The position numbers and the translations under genes were made by a program. A DNA stretch of 64,000 nt from Psococerastis gibbosa (taxonomy: Eukaryota; Arthropoda; Insecta; Psocodea; Psocidae). The notes beneath the pieces are model-generated. The model made no database searches. It was given only the letters and a program-made list of their open reading frames with translations, and was not told the DNA's origin. Shown in pieces: positions 17,401 to 29,740 of the stretch (positions within the stretch are counted from its first letter, which is position 1; each line of letters begins with the position of its first letter). Where the stretch lies: assembly GCA_963971405.1 (NCBI GenBank), contig OZ020489.1, positions 27,182,290-27,246,289 of the forward strand. The letters run 5' to 3'.

Positions 17401-20400
17401 CTTTATGGGCTGGAGCAGAATCCTGTTGAAAAACCCAGCGTTGGTTTTTGAATAGGGTTTGATTCAAAGGCTTCACCACCTTATCAAGTACCGTATTTTG
17501 ATACACCAGAGCACCAGTCTTCACACCTTTTTCACAAAAATGCACTTCAGTCATACCCCGGTATGATGATTCCAACCAGACCATCACCGAGGAGGGATGA
17601 TGGCCGCGAATAATCCTAGGAGAAATTTTACTTGCATGGTAGAGCTACTGGCATACACCCTATCGTTTTGCCTGTCAAAAAAAAGTTTCTTCTATGGTAA
17701 AAATGTTTTCATGGGAAAACAGGATGTTTCTGTGCCTATTTTTAGAGTACCGCTTGATTATAGAACACGAATTCTTAGGCTCCTTAAATGTTTCAGTCGA
17801 TTGTTCAAGAGATGACCTTTCTTTCTCTTAAAAGCATGAAGCTTAAGGTCTCGATTAATGATAGTTTTTAATGAGCTTCTCTTTAGGGACATCTGTAAAG
17901 CCATGATTTTTTGCTTCCGGACGGGATTTCGATTGATTCGCGACCTAACTGCTAGAACTACGGCTGGCGTGCAAACTGAACAAGGTCGGCCCGATCTTAT
18001 GTGGTCGTCAACACTACAGACATCTCTCCACCGGTTGATGGTGCGGTACACAAATCTTAGCGATATTCCAAACTTTTGGATCAACTCGAAAATGGTACTC
18101 AGCGAGTGCCCACATTTGTGAAGGGCTATGACGGCAACACGATCTTCTCTTTAGTCCCATTCCATGGTCATTTCTTTCACAAAGTGCCACTTGTCTATCT
18201 TTATAAAAATCAAACCACTTTCCCGCGTGAGTATGTATGTATGTGGACACTTTTTTGACTCGCCATAACTCGGGACCCACTGGCACCAGAAACTTGCGGA
18301 TACACTCAAAATTTAGAGAAAAATCGGGACATGGTTTTCCTGTAGGTCCGAACCTGAAAAAGTGAACCTGATCAGGTACAGGAGCGATAATCGGTTCGAA
18401 AAATCCCATAAGAAAGCATTGGAGGGTTCAACGCAATGCCTTAGCCAGACCTTTGAACCTACCTCAATTTAAATTATATCACTGCCTTCGTCCATTCTTC
18501 CTCTTTCAGGCCATGCTATACATGATGTGATGGGGCAAGGGGTTCGACTTTGGGTGGTGGAAACGTGAGGGGGTGCGCCCAAATTTTCCGATTTTCAGCG
18601 AAAATAGGCCTTTTTGGGGGTGTTAATATCAATTCGAAAACTTCAAACTACTTTTGTTCTTTTCCACTGTTCTTATTCTTTTTAGTCATATATTCAGTTT
18701 TGCTATGCGCCTTTTCGTTCGGGTTCAGGTGAGTTGGTAAGCAGTCCCTGTTTTGCCGAAAAACCGGTTTAAAGGGTATATTTCCAAATACATGCATAGA
18801 GTAAAAAAATTCCACAGCCTGCAATTTTCCATCGAAATTAATTTTTAATCTCTCATTAGAAGCAGTATGAAATAAGCTTTAAAACGAGTATAAATACATA
18901 GTTTCAAATTCACCCCTTCCCCCCTTAATCACGAGTGGAACACAAAGTTTTTAAAAATGACGCGAAAAAAACTGCATTTCTAGCAATCCCATTTAAATTG
19001 CATCGGTGGGTTTAAAGCAATATTTTGGGCAGATGTGGAAGGCCTATGTTAATTTAAATTATATCAGTGTCTTTGTCCGCTCTTCTTCTTTTAGGTCATG
19101 CCAAATTTGTCGTGATCAAGCAAGAGGTTCGGCTTTGGGGGGTGGAAACGTGACGGGGTGCGCCCAAATTTTTCGATTTTCAGCGAAAATAGGCTTTTTC
19201 GGCCGCGTTTTCGGAGGTCTTGATATCATTTTGAAAACTTTAAACTACTTTAGTTCTCTTCCTCCTGTCTTACTCTTTCCAGAGATATATTCAGTTTAAC
19301 TATCCGCCTCTTCGTTCGGGCTCAAGTGATTTGGTAAGCCATAGCCATCAGCGTTTTGACGGAATACAGGTCTAAAGTGTACCTTTGAAATTACATGCAT
19401 AGAGTAACAGGATTCCACAGCCTGACCTCTTCCACCAAAATGATTTGTTAATGTCTCATTAGAAGCAGTATAAATTAACCAATTTTCATAGTTGTTAACT
19501 GCTTCGTTTGGGTTTGGGGGCATTCACATAAGTCATGCGAGCCCCGAAGGGGCGAGCTGCGTAATGCCAAATGGAACCACGTTAATGCGAGGCCCCGCAG
19601 GGGCGAGCTGCCGCCCGCGGCAGGCGCAAGGGGGGCGGGGCCGCGAAGCGGTCCCAAGCTCCGCTTGTAATATATAAAATTGAAGGTAATTTCATGAGAA
19701 ACAACAATAAATATGGCATTTGTTTACAAACAAGTTTAAATTTAAATCCAGAAATTCTATAGAAAGTTGAGTGACAGTACTTAATGTCCAACTAGGTATA
19801 TACTGCATATCTTTAATATCTCACTAGAACAAAGGCAGATCTACAGCAACAACAGTGCTGGGAGATCAGTCATTGGAGCATAAACCGTGCACCAACAGTA
19901 GCTCAGCAGAGAAAATTTGTGTAATTTCACCAACCCATTTACTCCAATGGCAGATGTCCCAGCAATACTGTTGCCGTAGATCTGTCTTTCGCTATCGGGC
20001 CTTACCTTGCCATAAAAACTTGAACGATCGAACGGACTTGAGATTTACCCTTAACCCTGAGTGCAATGTAAAAGGATCATTAGAGTTGGCTCCGCGCATT
20101 TCTGCGTGAAGCTGGGCAGTAATAGCGGCAGCTATTAAGCGTTGATCGAGATTTGTCCGCCGGAGTAGCGAGTCTTGATGCTCTGATATGAAATTCGTGT
20201 GAACATTGCCGTTGGCGAATTCGGAATGTTGGGAAAGTGCTAGCAGGAAATTTACATTGGTTGGTACACCTGATACCTGAAAATTAAATTTAGTCAACGT
20301 TAAATAGAAGATTGCTTAGCTTATGAGACATGAAGGCTTGTCACATCCCAACAGGCCAAAACTTACAACTGAGTAGTACCAAAGCCAGATGATGGGCCTT

Positions 20401-23400
20401 TTTTTTGCATAACCCAGCTGTGACGTCATTAAGTCTATACCGTATTCTTTGTGTGATGTTGTATTCATTTACTACTCCGGGAGGAAACACTAACCCTTGC
20501 ATCTATGAATAAATGATGTATGGGAACGTTTGAAGACCGCCCACAGCTGCCACTAACATTAGATTTGCTATAGGTGGCCGTAAAAATTGAGACGTAAGAC
20601 ATGTGACTTCAATATTGTTTACGGTAATTTCATGGACTGTGCCTCGTAAGTATGAAAATAATAGAATACCAGCTAAAACCAATTCGGTCTGATTCGACAC
20701 ATGTCGCAGCACCAAATCGCCCGTAAACTGTGCACTCGTCCACGGAAAACTTACGTGAAAATTGAGCAAACTCCTCTGCAATCGGCCTAAAGCTTCTGCT
20801 CTGTCAGCACCCCAAACTATGAGTTTAGCAATCAGTGGATCGTAGAAGACTGGGATCTTATCCCCTCCTCGCACACCGGTGTCTACACGAACTTGCGGGC
20901 TTCCTTGGGGCATCTTCAGGTAGTTCAGCGTACCCGCTTGTGGGAGAAAGTTGTTATCGGGGTCCTCAGCATATATTCTTGTCTCAAATGCGTGGCCTTT
21001 CGTCATTATTTCTTTTTGACTAATGGGCAGTGCTTCACCCGTAGCCACCTGAACAAATCAGATCAACTTTGTGTTGTTGTCACGCCTTTAAGCAAAAGGA
21101 TATAGAATCTTGCTGGCATCGCCTATATCCCATTGATAGATAGATAGATAGAAAATCCGTGTATTTATATAAATAAAAAATAAAATAGGTAAAATATTAC
21201 CAAGCTGTACCCCCTCAAGCCGAAGTGTGGGAGGGTGGCACATTCTAGGGGGATGTACATTAGAGCTGATAAAACAGCATACTTAGCAAAAAATAAAATA
21301 GGACGCGACTCCCCAACTGCAAGTATCGGTTCATGAATTTAAGTATATTTCGGACAATATGCAATTAACGACTGATACTGGTGTCGTTACCGCTGAAACA
21401 GCCGTCAGATTTATTTATTTATTTTCCCTTTCACAAAGCCACAAGAGAATCCATGGATATTTCGAGCTTACTGTTGCCTGGCTAGCTGTACCTTGAACTG
21501 CAGCTCCACTAAATCCAAATTTGTGATCATTTCCGTAACAGGATGTTCCACTTGCAGTCTTGTATTCATCTCCATAAAGTAATATTGGAATGTAGATGCG
21601 TCCAAAATAAACTCAACCGTGCCGGCTCCGACGTAGCCGACTGCTCTCGCAGCTCGAACTGCAGTCTCTCCCAGTGCTCTGCGAACCTCTTCTGGCAGTC
21701 CAGGCTGTGGCAAGAAAACAAATCCATGCTCGACGGCACACAATATTTTATCTTATACTATCCTCGGCAGCAGTGTAAGAACTTGCAAAATAGTATACTA
21801 TATGGTCATTTTCACCATATTATTTCTTGTTTTCCTACTTATACCTGTAGCATACGTTTGCATAAGGAATGCTTCGTGACGGTCCAAACATTAGATTTTG
21901 ACTTTTAAACAAATTTACTTGTTTTGGGGTCCCAGGAACCTAGTGGCGGCTAGTGTGGATTAGATTTGGTGGGGCACAGAAGAAAAAAAGAAAATTTTGA
22001 GGAAACTTGACAGTGGGCACCGGGGATTTGCTTAGTCAACGTCAAGTTAGCTGGCTGGATTGGGGGAGGAATGGCTGCAAGACTGTGTGTGTTAAGCTAT
22101 TGCATTAAGGTTAAATGAGTTGAGTGCATAACCTTTTTTAGAAATAGAGAGGCACCAGGGGCTTGGTGTCCAAATAACGTTTTTGCACGTTGTGAATTAT
22201 TGGAACGAGTTTTGTTAGAATCAAAACACAAACTTCTGTAATCTATTTAATTTGAAAATTAGGTGAGTCACTTTTTGTTATTTTTTGTCACTCAATTGTC
22301 TCCAGCTGCCACTGCCTGAACAAAAAAGTGGTTTTGCGAAATGTCCGTCTGTCTGGCGATTTGGTGTCAAACTCGATGGGTTTTGTTGAATTTGGCATGC
22401 AGGTTTAAAAAAATCACGTCTCGGGACAATGTTTTCTATTTTGTGCCAACTCAATTTTTGGTGATATAAGGTCTTGATTGTAAATGTGGCATCATAATTA
22501 CCTACAGTCTTACTTAGAACAAGTGATCCTATTTTTTCTTGGTTCGTATAAGTTCCCTAGGTGTAAAATGGTGAATGCTTACAGCGGGAGCTTCCTCAAT
22601 GACCTTCTGATGTCTTCTCTGAACACTGCAGTCCCTTTCGTGCATGTGCAAGTAGTTGCCATGGGCGTCGCCAAATACTTGAACTTCAACGTGGCGGGGG
22701 TGTGAGATGAACGATTCGACAAGCATGGCTGCGTCTCCGAAAGACTTGAGTGCTTCATTTCTAGCTGATGCCAGTTCTTCATCGAACTTCTCTGGACTTA
22801 AAACAATACGCATTCCCTGGAAACATATTTCATTAAGAAGTTAGATAAATTGCCTAAGACTTGTTCATCCCTAGAAATTAATTGTAACATTCTCTCGTAC
22901 CGTATATTGATTAATTAAGTCAGATGGAGGACTCTTGAAATTGCTATTTACCACTTATATTATATTAAGTATATATATTATAGTAACTACTGCAACACAG
23001 AATAAATAAATTTTATGGTCACTTGATGACGGATTCTCTGCCTCCCATATGCCCAACATGTCAGGTACCACTGGAAGTACAGCACCTGCTCATCTGCCCT
23101 ACGTATGCTTGCTCCCGTAGCATCCATAACAACTCCTCTAACAGCAATATACTTCAGCTTCAGTCAACCATTTTAATAAGTTTGTGAGAACCCTTAACCC
23201 AATCGAAAAATCGTACAATAGGCAATGGCTAACTCATCGTTAACCAGTACACTCCCGATAGCAGTTTGCCGAACCACACTGGTGCACACCGAACCAACCC
23301 TACTGAAAACCACAGTAATGTATTACATGCAACACACAACGCGTACACCCCAAAGGGTTATGAATTAAAGAACGACGTGATTTTACTTGGATTTTGCGGT

Positions 23401-25390
23401 CATCTCAAAAATCTTTTCCTGTCCCTCCCTGTATCCTTGATATAGGTAGTAATTGTTTTATGCATGGCCGTGCCCAGGGGGGTGGTCCAAGGGGACCCCC
23501 CAAATAATTTTTTAAAATGTAAACCTGTATTGTTTGAGTTTCAACACTGGATAGAATGGACTTTCATTAATAAATTACGTAAAATTTTTTTTGGACCCCC
23601 CCCCCCCCCGAAATCAAAACCTGGACATGGCCTTGGTTTTATGAACAATGACTCACCTTACCTCCACCACCTTTTAGAGCTTTCAGGATAACGGGATAGC
23701 CAATTTTTTCAGCTTCTGTCTTCAGTCTCGCATCTGATAGATCGTCAGAGTGATATCCCTTAACAACGGGAACACCTGCTGCCTCCATTAGCTTCTTTGC
23801 TGTGCTAAACATTAATTCAACTTAATTCAATTATTTATTGCCATCACAAAAAAAGTACAAGTTATAGGAATTTACATCATCAACCGCAATATACAATGTA
23901 TATGTATATGCCTAACCTACTGTACTTATAATTTGATAACTGAAGGCTCCTCTTGCAGGCTGCATGCTTAGTAAAAATTGAGACGGAAAATGTCGGGAAA
24001 GATTTTAGTTACCTCTTGCAGCCCATATTTCGGATTGCAGCAGCTGGCGGCCCTATGAATACAATATTATTTGAGTTGCAGCAATCTGCAAAATCGGCAT
24101 TTTCTGACAGAAACCCGTAGCCAGGATGAACAGCCTGACAACCAGATTTTTTGGCCACTTGAATTAATTTATCACTGCGCAAGTAACTTTCCGCAGGGGA
24201 AGGTGGTCCGATATTGTGCGCTTCGTCTGCCTAGAATAGAAAGCATGACTAGTCCAACGTCCAAGTCTAACGTTCATACATATTATGTTGTTTTGTGGAC
24301 TGCTGCAACGCTGCTCTCCCGGAAGGCAGCGCACTTCTCGACATCAGCTCACGACTCAGTCATATTTCATGTCACTCTGCTCATTTTCCTTGGTAAAGGC
24401 TAACTAGTTACACACCTTAAATAAAAGATAAATTCAATCCCACTTGAAAGTGTGGTTACTGGACATAGGCGCATAATTGTATACACTAGTATACACTAGT
24501 ATTTTAGAATATTGTAAAATTTCCACCCTAAAACGGGCCTAGCCCATAGGGAAGTGACAAAAAACTGTAAAATTTTTTATTTTGGAAATAAATTTTGATT
24601 GATTGATTGATAATTATACATTATAGCCAGTGGTCTCAACTCCACAGGTTGGTTGCCTTCAGTCTTCCTCTAACCCTAAGGCGCCAATTCCACCGACCTC
24701 GATTGTGATAGTGATATTGACGGGGTAGCAGACATTAAAGTCAGTCTAAAAATGTCTGCTACCACGTCAATATCAGTATCACTATTCACTATCACTATCG
24801 AGGTCTGTCGGTATTAGCTGCAGGTGAGTTGGTTGGTGACCTACACTCCATTAAAAAATAAATTTCACCTCTGCTACAAAGAAATTTAAATGGTGAAAGA
24901 GTCATAGGCAAATCAGATATATGAAGCCGTGGTCGTTCTGTAAGCATACTTCCTCGGAAGTACGCTTTCAGAACGACCACGGCATAATATGCCGGGCATA
25001 TCCCGAATTCAACTGCTTCATCACGTAACTCCGTGAAAACCTTTGTAATTATATTGCAAAGGTGACTTCTGCGGTGCGATGATTTGCAAGAACTTACAGC
25101 AGAGACATGCATGGAATGGACATCGGCATCACTATACACGGCTACTGTTTGTAGACCCAACCGCTTCGCTGTCTTGATTACACGGCATGCTATTTCACCT
25201 CTATTAGCAATTAGAACTTTCTTTAATTGATTTGAATAGCACCGATAACATTGGAAATACCTGAAACTAAATGCGACCGTGGTGACTACGGTGAACTGAA
25301 GTTGTGAGTAAAACAACTAAAAGCTAAAGTTTCTAATATAATCTTGTCGACATACCTGCATTGAGCATTCAACAGTTTTCTGAAATACAT
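14430..25390 (-). CDS. MCCC1: Methylcrotonyl-CoA carboxylase subunit alpha, complete 11-exon gene
   Basis: This is the biotin-containing subunit of the mitochondrial enzyme that carboxylates 3-methylcrotonyl-CoA in leucine breakdown. Minus-strand exons: 25356..25390, 25098..25260, 24013..24230, 23657..23804, 22583..22816, 21492..21704, 20755..21048, 20006..20276, 16708..16907, 15687..15881 and 14430..14531. Phases agree throughout and total 2073 nt, or 690 aa. The ATG exon is only 35 nt and gives a basic N-terminus ([11 protein letters not shown]) like a mitochondrial presequence. Biotin carboxylase starts at [15 protein letters not shown]. The glycine-rich ATP-grasp loop is LKGGGGKGMRIV, and [15 protein letters not shown] is the carboxylase signature. 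The biotinyl lysine is in AMKM near residue 655. The sixth exon is ended at AAG|GTACAG rather than at the nearby GTAAGC, because only this choice keeps frame and family alignment. Introns hold many transposon remnants. Confidence 0.95.
17132..18180 (-). pseudogene. Tc1/mariner-like transposase, decayed, in an MCCC1 intron
   Basis: The N-terminal helix-turn-helix part (about 17758..18150) reads through [12 protein letters not shown] and [11 protein letters not shown]. The catalytic part (17132..17587) has the second and third Asp in QQDSAPAHK and NPLDYSIW. The first Asp is replaced by His (ILFSHENIF where the family has a D before E). An in-frame stop lies just upstream near the start, one frameshift is near 17755, and another follows at a run of T near 17680. 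The element cannot encode an active enzyme. It lies in the intron between the exons at 20006 and 16907. The sequence just past its stop (CACCGATTGGCCACA) recurs in short foldback elements at 5105, 32970 and 50165, which may be its derivatives. Confidence 0.85.
18418..19475. repeat. Two diverged direct copies of a ~440-bp unit
   Basis: Unit 1 (about 18418..18860) and unit 2 (about 19010..19475) share TTAAATTATATCA, then GGTGGAAACGTGA followed by GGGTGCGCCCAAATTTT, TCAGCGAAAATAGGC and TACATGCATAGAGTAA in the same order, roughly 590 bp apart. No coding capacity is evident. It lies in an MCCC1 intron. Confidence 0.75.
19537..19669. repeat. GC-rich island made of adjacent short palindromes
   Basis: About 130 bp of very GC-rich sequence sits in an otherwise AT-rich intron. 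It is a string of hairpin-forming words: GAGCCCCGAAGGGGCGAGC, GGCCCCGCAGGGGC, GCCCGCGGCAGGC, GGGCCGCGAAGCGGTCCC and AAGCTCCGCTT. The GAGCTGC motif occurs after two of the hairpins. I know of no arthropod element like this. The boundaries are abrupt. Confidence 0.7.
21861..22480. mobile_element. Repeat X copy split by a hAT-like MITE
   Basis: The left part (to about 21941) reads GGGGTCCCAGGAACC and the right part (from about 22315) reads AAAAAAGTGGTTTTGCGAAAT and GTCCGTCTGTCTGGCGATTT. Together they form the end of repeat X seen at 28914. Between them an insert begins TAGTGGCGGCTAG and ends CAGCTGCCACTG, an inverted pair resembling short hAT termini. It lies in an MCCC1 intron. Confidence 0.6.
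23035..23215 (+). mobile_element. Non-LTR retrotransposon fragment, C-terminal end
   Basis: A plus-strand frame reads [19 protein letters not shown] and continues ACSRSIHN. The CxxC...HLL...C spacing is typical of the extreme C-terminus of Jockey/CR1-like elements. It is only a fragment, in an MCCC1 intron. Confidence 0.55.
23463..23635. repeat. Inverted-ended repeat with poly-C (GGCCGTGCCCAGG type)
   Basis: It begins ATGGCCGTGCCCAGGGG and ends with a run of C followed by GAAATCAAAACCTGGACATGGCC. The interior has AAACCTGTATTGTTTGA and ATTAATAAATTACG, as at 3369..3525. It lies in an MCCC1 intron next to a splice donor. Confidence 0.7.
24440..24612 (+). mobile_element. 3' tail of a non-LTR retrotransposon
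   Basis: The sequence GGGCCTAGCCCATAGGGAAG is followed by an AT-rich stretch, AATAAATTTTGATTG and a (TTGA)n tail, the form of a 5'-truncated RTE/CR1-like copy. No reading frame is left. Confidence 0.5.
24677..24820. repeat. Harbinger-type foldback MITE (TAA flank)
   Basis: It begins TAAGGCGCCAATTCCACCGA. The core GGTAGCAGACATT...AATGTCTGCTACCACGTCA folds back, and the right arm mirrors the left (GATAGTGATATTGACG against CGTCAATATCAGTATCACTA). The right tip is decayed. Confidence 0.75.
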
Positions 25391-26311
25391 ACTTGTAATG
25401 TATAATGGTAAGGTAGAGGTAATCAATAAATTAACAATTTCCCCCCCGTAAAGACAGCTTATTAGATAAAAATGTCAACTGATAAGTGATAATGAAATTC
25501 ATTAAATGAACATTGAACATTTTAACTAGATGGTCCACTACGACCTTAATAATAGTATTTGTTTATTTACAAATGGCGGAAAAATTCCAAAAAAATAAAA
25601 AACTTGCCGACCGGGACTTGAGACTGCGCTAGTATCGCGTTTCCGCCTTAACCTCCAAAAAACAAACTTTCATTTTTAATTGATTTTATTTTGTTTATTA
25701 AATGTTCATTTAATTAATAAATAAATGCAAATTTAAATTAAAACAATTTTCAACGTGTTAAATTTGTTCAAATAAACAATTAAGTTGTTACTTAATTATT
25801 AAAAATAGTGCTGTTGAACTACGTAGTTAAATATAAGCAAAGATGGCTCATTATGAGTCATTAACTACGTTTATTTTATTTTCAAATAAAATATAGCCTG
25901 AAGTTTGGAAAAGGTCATTTGTTATAATAAATATATTTAAATTTTTGGACGTGGCGCGTAAGTTAAACGTGTCTTGAACTCTTGACACTCCCAAGTGTCA
26001 GTGTCAGACGTCGGTACTCTATGGTTGTTTACTATTATCAATATTATCATTAAAAAGTAAGATGTATCTCCACGTGTGTTCTTTTAGCTTATTTAATTAT
26101 TTCAACATTAATTGTAATTAATTATTAAAAACACTGCTTTGACAAGGAAGGAGATGGCGGTTGTAGTCATTGATTGTCCTCAGAGATAACATATAAACTT
26201 GAATTTGAAAAACGAATTATAATTATGTTTATAATACATATATTTAAATCTATACAAAATTAAATTTGCGTAGATAAATAATTTAATTTGAAGTAATTCT
26301 TAAAAACTGTG
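25391..26311. other. Intergenic region upstream of MCCC1
   Basis: AT-rich, with no exon or recognisable repeat that I can support. It should contain the MCCC1 promoter and 5' UTR, but I see no clear core-promoter motif. Confidence 0.6.
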
Positions 26312-26316
26312 CTCTT

Positions 26317-26460
26317 TGTAATGTTTGTTGTTGCGTTGTATTTTAATTAATTTAGGTTCTTGAAAAAATAATACAATCTTGAAGTTTCCATGTTGAATTT
26401 ATTACTTCGAAACAAAATGGCCGCTTCCACTCGAAGCGCCTAGATTCAAACTACTTGACA
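26317..26460 (-). repeat. Gypsy 3' LTR
   Basis: Matches the 5' LTR at 143 of 144 positions by eye. The left outer flank is CTCTT. Confidence 0.93.
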
Positions 26461-26790
26461 TCTCCTTTTCTTTCCCCAATGAACAAACAATAATAATACT
26501 ACTATAGTACTAAAACTAATAGCTAAATGTACCCATTAATGCATTCAAGAAAAATTTGATAACAATACACTCTTAAACATAATCATTCAAAACAACCGGT
26601 CTTTTTATTTTCCTGCCGTATCTACTATACACCGGAGTTTCATTATTTGCCATAAGTTCATTATTTACCGGCGGTTCGTTATTTGCAGTCAGTTCACTTA
26701 GTCTTGGTGAACTTTCTGGCTCTTTGCCTTTTGAGTAATCACCCTACATGTTGGTGAAATCTTTATTTTCCTTAAAACTTGTATTCTTAG

Positions 26791-28913
26791 TTAAGAATTT
26801 TCTGTTTTTATTTTATATGACCTAGGACGATTTGCAAAATTTACAATTTCACCAGCATACACGTGACCGTTGTCATTTACATATACAGGATCTTTCGGGA
26901 TAAAATTTCTCATTAATCTTGTTTTTCTGTCATAATATTTTTTCTGTATCTTTTGCCTCTCTTCTAATTTAGCGCGAATGTTTTCATCAACATCTAACTC
27001 GCTTCCAAAAAAATCACTTACACTTGGCAATATACCAGTCAATTTTCGATTGAATAACAATTCAGCTGGTGATTTTAAATTAGTGTCAATAGGAGTAGCT
27101 CTGTACTCTAACATAGCAATATAAGGATCTTTACTATCAGCAACACATTTCTTTAGTAATTTTTTAACCGTTCCTATAGCACGCTCTACCATGCCATTAG
27201 ATTGACTGTACAAAGGACTCGAAGTCTTATGCTCAAAACACCAATCTTTAGCAAATTTTCTAAATCGAAAACCCGAATATTGTGGTCCATTATCTGAATA
27301 TACAATTTTTGGAATGCCATGACGGCTGAAAATGGATTTCAATTCATGAATAGTTGTCTCACAGGACAAATCAGTTAGCAACGCAAGTTCAACAAACTTA
27401 GAGTAATAATCAACTACCATCAAGTAATGTTTATTATTTAATTGAAATAAATCAGTACCAACTACTTCAAAAGGTTTGCAAGGAACTTCTCGTACAAGTA
27501 AAGGTTCGGATTGACTTTTCCTTTGAAATTTTAAGCACACTGAGCAATTCTCAATTATATCTGTAATTTGTTTGCTCATACCGGGCCAATACACCGATTC
27601 TCTGGCTCTACTCAGAGTTTTATTTATTCCCATGTGTGTATAATGAAGTTTCTTTAAAATATCCTTGCGCAAATTTGTTGGCACTATTACTGATTTATTT
27701 TTGAACAGTAACCTTTTATATTCAAACAATTCATGATGAAAAGAATGGTATGTCTTAATACAATCAGGTAAAAACAATTTATTTTCTGGCCATCCATCTT
27801 TTAACATTGTAGCCAGTGTTTTCAGAGTTTCGTCAGTTTGAGTTTCTTTTATAAATTCAGCATATTTTCCTTTTGACATTGGCAATTCTATAACCGTAGA
27901 AACATACAACTCAATTTCACTGTGCGACAATAATGTGTCAGAACCACTGTCACTATTATTACAATAATTTCTAGATAAAGCATCGGCTAATAATAGCTCT
28001 TTACCTGGTTTCCATTTAATTTTCAAATCATATGCCTGCAAACGCATTAACATTCTTTGCAATCTTGGTGGACATTGATGTAATGTTTTTTCAGCAATAA
28101 ATTGTAATGGACGATGATCAGTTTCTACTGTCACTAATTTATTTGCAAAAATATATTTGTGAAATCGTTCACACGCAAAAACAATAGCATATAATTCTTT
28201 CTCGATTTGTGCCCATTTTTGTTGGCTTTCATTTAAAGATGACGAAATATAAGCAACTGGTAAGTCATTTTGAAGCATTACCGCGCCTACTCCCGTACTT
28301 GAACTATCAACTGAGAGTTTCACAGGTAAGTTAGGACCATAGTATTGCAAAACTGGAGAACTTGACAATTGTTCCCTGATCTCATTAAAAGCTTTTTCTT
28401 GTTCAAAATTCCATGACCAAGCTACATTTTTCTTTAATAACATTCTTATAGGTTCACTTATTTGACTTAAGTTAGGAACAAACTTGGATACATAGGCTAA
28501 CATGCCCAACAGTGATTTACATTCAGAAACATTTTGTGGAGCTTTTAATTCTTTAATAGCTTTAATTTTATTTTCGTCAGTCATAAGACCATTCGCAGTA
28601 AATTTATGACCCAAGTATTTCACTTCACTTAAACCAAATTTACATTTGCTTTTATTTAAAGTAACATTGTACTCTTTTGCACGTTTTAGAACTTTTTCTA
28701 ATAATTCAGCATGTTCTTTTTCATTTTTTGAAAAACAAAGCACATCATCAATCAAAATTTGTACCCCTTCAATTCCTTCGAAAATCTTCGAATAATGCTT
28801 ATGAAAAACTTCAGGAGCTGAATTGATACCATACGGTAAACGCTTGAAACAATATCTACCATAAGGAGTATTGAAAGTTGTGTATAATTGACTCTTTTCA
28901 TTGCTTTCCAATT
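26791..28913 (-). CDS. Gypsy pol, second half (RT, RNase H, integrase)
   Basis: In order: the rest of reverse transcriptase with FNTPYGRYCFKRLPYG and the catalytic ILIDDVLCFSK; RNase H with LSVDSSSTGVGAVMLQ and VETDHRPLQF; then integrase with a zinc-binding HYTHMGINK...CSVC module and a DDE core including VYSDNGPQYSG. It ends RPRSYKIKTENS. No stop codon interrupts this half. It is detached from gag and the start of RT by the nested insertion, so it cannot now be translated as one polyprotein. The layout is that of the K02A2.6-like gypsy branch. Confidence 0.93.
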
Positions 28914-29740
28914 TATACGTAGTATAAGGAAAGCTTTGTGATGGTCGAAATTTTCGATTCCGAGATTTCAACGGATTTACACGTTTTGAGGTCCCAGGAA
29001 CCCAAAAAAGTGGTTTTTACAAAATGTCTGTCTGTCGGTCGGTCTGTCTGTTCGTCGATTTCCGGGCAAACTACTCAGTGGATTTGAGTGAAATTTGGCA
29101 TGTAGGTTCACAAAAATCATACCTCGGGACCATTTTTTTTTTTTTTTGGGCTAACTCAATTTGGGGGGGTTTTATTTTCAAAAAACTCCAAAAAAACGTC
29201 TAAAAAAATTATTTCTCAAAAACGGCTCCAACGATTTCTTTTAAATTCTCGTAGATTGTAGTCGTTATTAATGTTGACAAAATGCGGGGGGTCGCTTGCC
29301 CCTTGATAGTTTGCTTCTGGGGGTAAAAAAATAAAAATAACTAAATTTTAATGAAAAAATGACTAAAAAATGCGAAACCTTTCTATCGATGATTTCTACC
29401 TTCAAGCATGTTTTAGGTGTTAAATGGGGTATACAGGTGCGGGAGGAATAATCGTTTTAGAGTTGAAATGCTGTAGATTAGTTGTAAACTAAAGTTTTTG
29501 TGAGCCCAGTTATCTCATTTTTAGTGTAAGTTAAGTTTTATTTTAATTTTAAGTTCGTAATTTCCACTCGGAAACATTCGGACGTCGTGACGTAGACATT
29601 CACACGTGTGCTCGCCAGCTTCGGGAAAGTTCGGGTTTAAGTTAGAAACGCATATTTGTTTACATTTTACAGTGGACGAGTTTAATAAATCTTTGTTTTA
29701 ATATTTTATTTGGTGGAAAACTTGAAATATAGTTAGAAAA

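Noticed and set aside
21468-21491. Longer MCCC1 exon ending at the GTAAGC after QLARQ
   Set aside because: That donor breaks the reading frame with the next exon. The GTACAG donor 24 bases earlier on the coding strand keeps frame and family alignment.
22529-22813. Separate small genes from alternative frames over the MCCC1 exons
   Set aside because: Only the frame that continues across splice sites matches biotin carboxylase; the others are shadows.
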